From positions 266,560-330,559 of the forward strand of contig WLXD01000005.1 in the NCBI GenBank assembly GCA_012103255.1: DNA of 64,000 nt, written 5' to 3'. The position numbers and the translations under genes are program-made. This stretch comes from Acidobacteriota bacterium. Lineage in GTDB: Bacteria; Acidobacteriota; UBA890; WLXD01. This document shows positions 26,727 through 32,400 of the stretch, piece after piece (the stretch's first letter is position 1; each line of letters starts with the position of its first letter). The notes beneath the pieces were generated by a model. The model did not search any database and had not been told where the DNA came from. It worked only from the letters and a program-made list of their open reading frames with translations.

Positions 26727-28781
26727 ATGCGAACTTCCCACGGCCGCAGGATCGGTACTGCCGTTCTCGCGCTGCTGTTGCTCGGCAGTGCCTCAACGTT
26801 GCAGGCACAGCAACGGCCCGTGAACTCTGACGGTGCGTACGACTACGAAGGTCGCGACCCCGGACCGGTGCCGATGCGGTTGAGGCACTTCGAGGGCACG
26901 GTCACGGTTCAGCGGGCCAGTGTCGGCGAAACGTCTGAAGCGATTCCGAACCTGCCGTTGGAAGCCGGTGATCGGCTCTGGACAGAGCAGCATGGCCGCG
27001 CGGAATTGATGCTGAGTGACGGCTCGTTTCTGTGGATCGGAGAAGGCACGACGCTGGACCTGGTGGCACTCGACGACGGGACGGGCTCGGGCACGATTCT
27101 GCGCCTCTGGAGCGGGGCCGCTATCGCCTATCGCCCTGATGTCGCAGGGCTTGCGCCTCTCCGGATCGACGGCTCCGACAGTATCGCCATTATGGATCGC
27201 CCGGGGTTGAGCCGGGTCGATTGGGATGACGAACAGCGTCTCTGGCTTTCTGTATTCGAAGGCGAGGCGACTCTTAGCGCCGGCGGCATCTACGAGGCCG
27301 TGCGCGGCGGCGAGCAGGCATATACCGAACCAGGAACGGCACCGTCCCAGGCCGGGCAGTTCAGCACGGCATCGCTCGACGACTTCGGTGACTGGCAGCA
27401 GTCCCGGTGGTACGGCTACGCCGAGACGACCAGGCACGTCGCGCAACGCGACTACATTCCGGCTGCGGTCCGGCCGCACGCCACCGAACTGGAGACCGGG
27501 GGCTCGTGGTTCTACTACGACGATTTCGGTAGCTACGCGTGGCGCCCCACGGTCGCCGTGGGCTGGTCGCCCTATAACCACGGTCGATGGGTCTGGGGCT
27601 ACGGCGGCTGGACCTGGGTTCCCCGGGCGAACTGGGGTTGGGCAACCGCCCACTACGGTCGCTGGCACCACCTGCCGGCGCAAGGCTGGGTTTGGTTCCC
27701 GGGTCGTGTGTGCCGCCCTGCCTGGGTGAGCTGGTATGTGGGGTACGGCCATGTGGGCTGGAGTCCGATCGGTTATTACAACCGGCCGTTCATCTCGATC
27801 AACCTATGGTTCGGTGGAAGCTGGGGCTATGGCAACGGCTATCACGGCGGCTACTCCTACAAGTATCCGACGCACTACACCAACGGCGGCCGCGCCGTCG
27901 CAGGACGCGGCTACGCTCGCGGCGGCGACTCGTCACGTGGCTGGACCCTGATTGATGCGGCCGACTTCGGGCGCGGTGATCCGGTCCGCCGCGCGGTGCG
28001 TCGCGATTCGCTTCCGTCCTCGGCTGCTCGCAGCGCGATCACGATGAATGGCAACCTGCGCCAACGCAGCGTGGCTGCGTTGGCAGCCGGACGCCGTGGC
28101 CTGGCAACCGACCGAACGGCCGCGGGCCGCGGTGTTGGCATTGCAGGTGCTGTTCCGGATCGCACGCTGACGAGCCGGTCGAGCGCTGGTAGTGCTGCGG
28201 CGCAAACTGATCGTGGAACGCGCGGCGCGATCTCTCGCGACCCGGCTGGCCGCAACCTTGGACCCGGCGGACGGACCGCCGGCGACCGGGGGGCCTCGAC
28301 TCGAGGAACATTGACGCGGCCACCCGGAAGCACTCCGGCCGGTGACAGCGTGCGCGATCGAGTTCTTGGCCGCGCCTCATCAGCGAGTCGCCCGTCGGCG
28401 GGGCGCCCATCGATTTCGAGGCGATCGACGAGTTCACGGCCGTCGATCTCGAGCCGGCCGTCAACGAGCGCGCGCCCCCCAGCGGTGAGCCGGCCGTCGA
28501 GTACCGGGAGGGGAGCGATCGGATCGCGTCCCTCCGGAGGCGGTGCAACCTCACCGTCGCGGCCGACCATCACCCGTCGTTCAACCGGCTCACGTCCGGG
28601 AGGGGTCACCGGTGGGCGTCCCACGGGCGGTAGTCGCCCCGGAAGCGCCGTCGGTGGACGCCCATCGGTTGGGAGTCGCCCTGCTGGAAGGCCCGCCGGC
28701 GTTTCGCGGGGTTCGAGCGCAGGACGCAGTTCCGGGCGCTCGGCAGTGAGCCGCGGCAGGGGCGGCAAGAAGCGTCGCTGA
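26727..28781 (+). CDS. Exported FecR-domain/DUF6600 protein with long Ser/Arg/Pro-rich tail
   Basis: 684 aa with signal peptide (cleavage near LQAQ-QRP). Residues about 50-200 form a FecR-like beta domain (FEGTVTVQR, GDRLWTEQHGRAELMLSDGSFLWIGEGTTLDL). Residues about 250-380 are the Trp/Tyr/Gly-rich DUF6600 region (SYAWRPTVAVGWSPYNHGRW, GWTWVPRANWGWATAHYGRW). The last 270 residues are low-complexity and basic, with many SRPS, GRPS and GSRP units ending RGGKKRR. No TonB-dependent receptor or sigma factor is adjacent, so it is not a classical FecR regulator; a surface or cell-wall role is inferred. Confidence 0.85.
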   Translation: MRTSHGRRIGTAVLALLLLGSASTLQAQQRPVNSDGAYDYEGRDPGPVPMRLRHFEGTVTVQRASVGETSEAIPNLPLEAGDRLWTEQHGRAELMLSDGSFLWIGEGTTLDLVALDDGTGSGTILRLWSGAAIAYRPDVAGLAPLRIDGSDSIAIMDRPGLSRVDWDDEQRLWLSVFEGEATLSAGGIYEAVRGGEQAYTEPGTAPSQAGQFSTASLDDFGDWQQSRWYGYAETTRHVAQRDYIPAAVRPHATELETGGSWFYYDDFGSYAWRPTVAVGWSPYNHGRWVWGYGGWTWVPRANWGWATAHYGRWHHLPAQGWVWFPGRVCRPAWVSWYVGYGHVGWSPIGYYNRPFISINLWFGGSWGYGNGYHGGYSYKYPTHYTNGGRAVAGRGYARGGDSSRGWTLIDAADFGRGDPVRRAVRRDSLPSSAARSAITMNGNLRQRSVAALAAGRRGLATDRTAAGRGVGIAGAVPDRTLTSRSSAGSAAAQTDRGTRGAISRDPAGRNLGPGGRTAGDRGASTRGTLTRPPGSTPAGDSVRDRVLGRASSASRPSAGRPSISRRSTSSRPSISSRPSTSARPPAVSRPSSTGRGAIGSRPSGGGATSPSRPTITRRSTGSRPGGVTGGRPTGGSRPGSAVGGRPSVGSRPAGRPAGVSRGSSAGRSSGRSAVSRGRGGKKRR

Positions 28782-28806
28782 GTACGGAGTGGTGGGCGTC
28801 TCGGGC

Positions 28807-29244
28807 CTAAAGGCGCTCGATGACGCCCACTGCTGTCCCCCACGTCAGGTGCCAGATTCCAATCGAGATCGGCATCAGCGGATCCCAGCGCACACCAAAG
28901 AGTCCCGCGCCGTAGAGAAGCGGCATCAAGACCATGCCCACGACTACGCCGATGACTACGCCCCAGATCGCGCCGCGGAGCGCGGAGGCGCCGGGTAGCT
29001 GATCGCGCATGACGCGGCCGTAGGCGATTCCGAGAAGCGTGCCCAAGCCGAGGGTTTGCAGTGCGCCGATCGTCCAGGCAAAGCCGACGGTAGACGTGGC
29101 AGGGACCAACAGGTTTCCGTTCCAGAGCGCGAGGTCCATGCGAGGCAGGCCGATGGCCGGCATCCAGTAGCCAAGAGTCAGCGCGATCCACGTCGCGGAC
29201 AGGCCCGCGAGTGCCAGCGCTCGTACCGGTCGTGCTTCGGTCAT
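28807..29244 (-). CDS. Small polytopic membrane protein, unknown function
   Basis: 145 aa with about four predicted transmembrane helices (ALALAGLSATWIALTLGYW, VGFAWTIGALQTLGLGTLLG, AIWGVVIGVVVGMVLMPLLY, and the C-terminal ISIGIWHLTWGTAVGVI). No catalytic motif or recognised family. It follows the DUF2203 gene by 3 nt and is convergent with the FecR/DUF6600 gene. Confidence 0.6.
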   Translation of the reverse strand: MTEARPVRALALAGLSATWIALTLGYWMPAIGLPRMDLALWNGNLLVPATSTVGFAWTIGALQTLGLGTLLGIAYGRVMRDQLPGASALRGAIWGVVIGVVVGMVLMPLLYGAGLFGVRWDPLMPISIGIWHLTWGTAVGVIERL

Positions 29245-29247
29245 GCT

Positions 29248-29637
29248 TCAGTTTCGTCCCGGCCACGAATCGTCCCCGTCCGCGACGGAGATACGGTCCT
29301 TGAAAGACTCCCAGGTGAAATGGCGGTGCCGGATTTCCGACTCGCCCGGCGCCCAGCACCAGAGGAGGTTTGGGTCTGGTGACCGGAAATCTACCGTGAA
29401 TACTCCCTTAGGTTGCGCCCCAAGTGCCAGGATTTCTTGCGCCCATTGATGAAGAATCTCCCGAGCGTCGTGGTCGGCATCCGGATGCGTCGTGACGGGC
29501 TCGGCTGCCTGAACAGCGGCCAGAGACGCCTTGGTGCGCTCGGTCAGGTCGGCAACCACCGGGACTAGGCGGTTGGCTTCTTCGATGCTGAATACTCGGA
29601 AACGATGTAACGCCAAGGGTTTACGTCCTCCCGGCAC
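29248..29637 (-). CDS. DUF2203 family protein
   Basis: 129 aa from GTG 29637. Shows the DUF2203 pattern: FSIEEANRLVPVVADLTERT near the start, then GVFTVDFRSPDPNLLWCWAPGESEIRHRHFTWESFKDRI (given here as the stretch from Gly77, with LLWCW and GESEI as the key elements). Function of the family is unknown. No strong ribosome site is visible. Probably cotranscribed with the membrane protein that follows 3 nt later. Confidence 0.75.
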   Translation of the reverse strand: MPGGRKPLALHRFRVFSIEEANRLVPVVADLTERTKASLAAVQAAEPVTTHPDADHDAREILHQWAQEILALGAQPKGVFTVDFRSPDPNLLWCWAPGESEIRHRHFTWESFKDRISVADGDDSWPGRN

Positions 29638-29684
29638 GAAGTTAGCACGTCGTCGACTACCGGACGAAAGCGGCCAACCTCCTC

Positions 29685-29713
29685 TTGCCTAGTCGAGACC
29701 GGATCTCTATGAT
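29685..29713 (+). promoter_or_regulatory. Sigma-70 promoter for the four-hairpin RNA / aminotransferase leader
   Basis: TTGCCT (29685-29690), 17-bp spacer, TATGAT (29708-29713). Transcription would begin near 29720, just before the first hairpin. It lies in the 285-nt gap between the divergent DUF2203 and aminotransferase genes. Confidence 0.6.
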
Positions 29714-29719
29714 TATTCC

Positions 29720-29905
29720 TTGCCCCAGCCGCAAAGGACGGGCTGGTCAGCCCCCCCACCCCCGACCCCCGTCCTTTTAGGGATTCCGGGTACCACCCAC
29801 AGCCCACCCCACCGGAATCCCGCTTTTGATTGCCGGGCCGCGGTTCACGCCGCGGCCCGGCTCGATTTTAGGAAGCCGGGCCAGTACGGCCCGGCTTCTT
29901 CCTTG
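29720..29905 (+). ncRNA. Candidate small RNA or structured leader: four consecutive perfect hairpins, C-rich loops
   Basis: Four uninterrupted stems: H1 29733-29742/29768-29777 (10 bp, AAAGGACGGG, 25-nt C-rich loop); H2 29780-29789/29812-29821 (10 bp, GGGATTCCGG, 22-nt C-rich loop); H3 29832-29843/29850-29861 (12 bp, GCCGGGCCGCGG, loop TTCACG); H4 29873-29882/29888-29897 (10 bp, AAGCCGGGCC, loop AGTAC). T-rich stretches follow each stem, and H4 is followed by CTTCCTTGTTT, giving a possible terminator. H3 and H4 share GCCGGGCC/GGCCCGGC, so they can also pair with each other. It may be a stand-alone RNA of about 185 nt or an attenuating leader for the aminotransferase, whose start is 32 nt after H4. 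Confidence 0.6.
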
Positions 29906-29928
29906 TTTGGTCCAGTTCGGAGATGAGC

Positions 29929-31065
29929 ATGAGTTTTGTCCCCTTCGTGATGGAACGCTGGCAGTCCCGTTACGAGCACGAGGTTGACCTGAACCTCTCC
30001 GAAAGCGGCGTCCATCCGCTCACGCTGGGTGAGTTGGGTGAACTGCTCGGAGTACGTACCGACGAACTGGACCAGGTTCTCCTGGAATACGTTCAATCCA
30101 ACGGCACTCCGGAACTGCGCGAACGCATCGCTGCGATGTACCCGGGTGCGGGCGCCGAGAACGTGGTCGTGGGCAACGGCAGCGCTGAGGCCAACTTCGT
30201 TGCGGCATGGGATCTCGCTTCATCGGGCGGCGAGTTCGTGTTCATGGAACCGAACTACTTTCAGATCCGCGGCGTGGCCGAAAACCTCGGTGTTCCGGTG
30301 AAGAGCTGGTGGCTGGATTCGGCCGATTGGGAGCCTGACTTCGACGCTCTCGACGAGCTGGTGACCGACGCCACGACGGCCATCTTCGTCTGTCACCCGA
30401 ACAACCCGACCGGACGTGTATTCGGAAACGAGTTCGTCGACCGCGTCGTGCAAGCTGCAGAGCGTGTTGGCGCCTGGGTACTGGCCGACGAGGTTTACCG
30501 AGGCGCAGAACACGACGGGGTTGAGACTCCTTCGTTCTGGGGGACGTACGACAAGGTGGTGACGACATGCGGTCTGTCCAAGGCATATGGCCTCCCAGGC
30601 CTCCGTATTGGATGGGCTGTCGCCCCGCCGGAGTTCACTGATCGACTCTGGTCCCGGATGGACTACACGAGCATCTCGCCGAGCACGCTGAGCGAGTGGC
30701 TCGCGACACGCGCGCTCGAGCCCGGATGCCGGGCGTCGCTTCTTGAACGAACGCGTCGGATTCTTACCTCGAACTGGCAGGTTCTCGAAGCGTGGCTCGC
30801 CGAGCGTTCCGAGACGTTCAGGTGGCCTCAGCCTCAGGCCGGGGCGATATCCCTGGTCGAGTTCCGGAACGACGTGAGCACCGGGGCTTTGGCTGAGAGG
30901 CTGCGCGTGGAAGAGAGTTGTCTGATCCAGCCTGGAGATCAATTCGGCTTGCCGCGACACCTTCGGCTAGGGATCGGTCCGCCTGCGGCGCAACTGCAGG
31001 ACGGCCTCGAACGTCTCGGGCGGGTACTCGACAACCCGGGCACTGGCGACGCATCGGAGCGCTAG
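29929..31065 (+). CDS. PLP-dependent class I/II aminotransferase
   Basis: 378 aa. Fold-type I enzyme with the substrate/cofactor motifs CHPNNPTGRVF and VLADEVYRG, the Schiff-base Lys in CGLSKAYGLPGLRIGW, and the terminal Arg region PRHLRLGIGP. Two ATGs compete: 29923 directly abuts GGAG, whereas 29929 has GGAG at 6-nt spacing, so I choose 29929. Substrate is unknown; it resembles aspartate or aromatic aminotransferases and is related to the protein at 36595-37668. trpS follows after 4 nt, so the two are likely cotranscribed. Confidence 0.85.
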   Translation: MSFVPFVMERWQSRYEHEVDLNLSESGVHPLTLGELGELLGVRTDELDQVLLEYVQSNGTPELRERIAAMYPGAGAENVVVGNGSAEANFVAAWDLASSGGEFVFMEPNYFQIRGVAENLGVPVKSWWLDSADWEPDFDALDELVTDATTAIFVCHPNNPTGRVFGNEFVDRVVQAAERVGAWVLADEVYRGAEHDGVETPSFWGTYDKVVTTCGLSKAYGLPGLRIGWAVAPPEFTDRLWSRMDYTSISPSTLSEWLATRALEPGCRASLLERTRRILTSNWQVLEAWLAERSETFRWPQPQAGAISLVEFRNDVSTGALAERLRVEESCLIQPGDQFGLPRHLRLGIGPPAAQLQDGLERLGRVLDNPGTGDASER

Positions 31066-31069
31066 ACAA

Positions 31070-32065
31070 GTGGCTATCAAGCGAATCTTCTCAGGCATTC
31101 AGCCCACCGGTGATCTGCACCTCGGCAACTACTACGGCGCCGTCCAGAACTGGGTAGGACTCCAGAACGGCGACTCCGAGACGATCTACTGCGTGGTCGA
31201 TTACCACGCTATCACCGGCGGCATCGAGCCAGAGCAACTCCCGCAGCGCTCGCTCCAGCTCGCAGGCGACCTGATCGCCTGCGGCATCGATCCGGAGCGT
31301 TCGATTCTCTTCGTGCAGTCACATGTGCCGGAGCACACCGAGCTTGCCTGGGTGTTCAACGCATTTGCGGCCTACGGTGACCTGTCCCGCATGACTCAGT
31401 TCAAGGACAAGTCGGGTCGTACCAAACACGTGAACTCCGGTCTGTTCACCTACCCGGTTTTGCAGGCAGCAGACATTCTTCTCTACCTGGCTGACGGCGT
31501 GCCGGTTGGTGAGGATCAGGCCCAGCACCTCGAGCTGACCCGCGGAATCGCACGACGTTTCAACCAGATCGCCGGAGTCGAGTTCTTCCCCGAGACACAG
31601 ATCTTGCTTACTGAAGGCAAGCGAATCATGTCGCTGGCGGACCCGACGCGAAAAATGGGCAAGAGCTACGGGGAGAAGCACTACGTCGGGATCATGGAAC
31701 CGCCCAAGCGGGTCGCCAAGAAGATCAAGTCGGCAGTCACAGACGCCGGTGGCGAAAGCCGTGACGCTCTGAGTCCGGGCGTGGCCAACCTGTTGGGTTT
31801 GCTGCGATTGGCCGGCAAGGACGTTGAAGCAGACGATTTCGAAGCCCAGGCTCTTTCTGGTGATCTCATGTACGGCTATCTCAAGGTCGCGGTGGCAGAT
31901 GCGACCGTCGAGCTCCTCGAACCGATTCAGGCTCGCCGAGCAGCGCTGAGCGACGATGACATCAGAGCGATTCTGGCGGACGGCGCCGCCCGGGCGCGCG
32001 ACATTGCCGGATCCGTAATGGCAGAGGTCCGATCTCTGATCGGCGTCGGCGCGGGCCGCATCTAG
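31070..32065 (+). CDS. trpS: Tryptophanyl-tRNA synthetase
   Basis: 331-aa class Ic aminoacyl-tRNA synthetase from GTG 31070. HIGH-type motif PTGDLHLGNYYGAVQNW near the start and KMSKS-type loop in DPTRKMGKSYG. GEDQAQHLELTRGIARRFN is the family's dimer/Trp-site sequence. Length is normal. It starts 4 nt after the aminotransferase stop. A small perfect hairpin (CTCGCC-ATAG-GGCGAG, 32095-32110) follows 29 nt after its stop but lacks a T-run. Confidence 0.96.
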   Translation: MAIKRIFSGIQPTGDLHLGNYYGAVQNWVGLQNGDSETIYCVVDYHAITGGIEPEQLPQRSLQLAGDLIACGIDPERSILFVQSHVPEHTELAWVFNAFAAYGDLSRMTQFKDKSGRTKHVNSGLFTYPVLQAADILLYLADGVPVGEDQAQHLELTRGIARRFNQIAGVEFFPETQILLTEGKRIMSLADPTRKMGKSYGEKHYVGIMEPPKRVAKKIKSAVTDAGGESRDALSPGVANLLGLLRLAGKDVEADDFEAQALSGDLMYGYLKVAVADATVELLEPIQARRAALSDDDIRAILADGAARARDIAGSVMAEVRSLIGVGAGRI

Positions 32066-32206
32066 TTCGTTCGCTACGACACTGAGCTAGACGGCTCGCC
32101 ATAGGGCGAGGGTACAGAAACGCTCTTCGTGTCCCCGCTTGGCCATTAAAAGTCACTAATAGTTAGTATCGCCTTTTATTAGTACGCAAAAGAAAGAAAA
32201 AAGGGC

Positions 32207-32235
32207 TTGAGCGCCTCATCGCGAATCTCTAATCT
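32207..32235 (+). promoter_or_regulatory. Sigma-70 promoter inside the trpS-synthetase intergenic gap
   Basis: TTGAGC (32207-32212), 17-bp spacer, TAATCT (32230-32235). An A/T-rich tract (32145-32203, including AAAAGAAAGAAAAAAGGG) lies directly upstream, as expected for an UP element in this GC-rich genome. No ORF follows that I can support, so it would drive a non-coding transcript. Confidence 0.5.
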
Positions 32236-32241
32236 GCCTTG

Positions 32242-32366
32242 CATACCGAGTCTGAGCAAACGGAATGGGTCTCCCTTTTGCTAGACCAGGTTTGATTGAG
32301 GGGCGTGCCGCTATTGTTACGACCGGGGAGGTGGGACAGTCGGCGGTACGTCCCTTCATTTTTTTT
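32242..32366 (+). ncRNA. Candidate small RNA of about 125 nt between trpS and the convergent synthetase gene
   Basis: Bounded by the promoter at 32207-32235 and a terminator-like hairpin plus eight T at 32333-32366. Contains a hairpin GGTCT (32268-32272) / AGACC (32283-32287) whose 10-nt loop shows CCCTTTT, and downstream a GGGGAGGTGGG stretch with no usable start codon. No match to RNA families I know (checked by eye for SRP, tmRNA, RNase P, 6S, common riboswitches). The 335-nt gap 32066-32400 has no supported protein gene. Confidence 0.45.
32333..32366 (+). terminator. Intrinsic terminator-like hairpin with T8
   Basis: GGGAC (32333-32337), 12-nt loop, GTCCC (32350-32354), then TTCA and eight T up to 32366. 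The stem is short, so this is moderate evidence. It would end the candidate RNA from 32242 and any trpS read-through. Confidence 0.4.
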
Positions 32367-32400
32367 GCCTGCGCACTGCCGCGACGAGCAGCCTGCATTC

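Noticed and set aside
27911-29359. 482-aa Arg/Pro-rich open frame antisense to the FecR/DUF6600 tail
   Set aside because: Arises from the repetitive Ser/Arg/Pro codons on the other strand and also runs through two better-supported genes.
29733-29897. CRISPR array or dispersed REP element in the hairpin region
   Set aside because: The four hairpins differ in sequence and spacing and are not direct repeats. Dispersed copies cannot be excluded outside the window but none was noticed inside.
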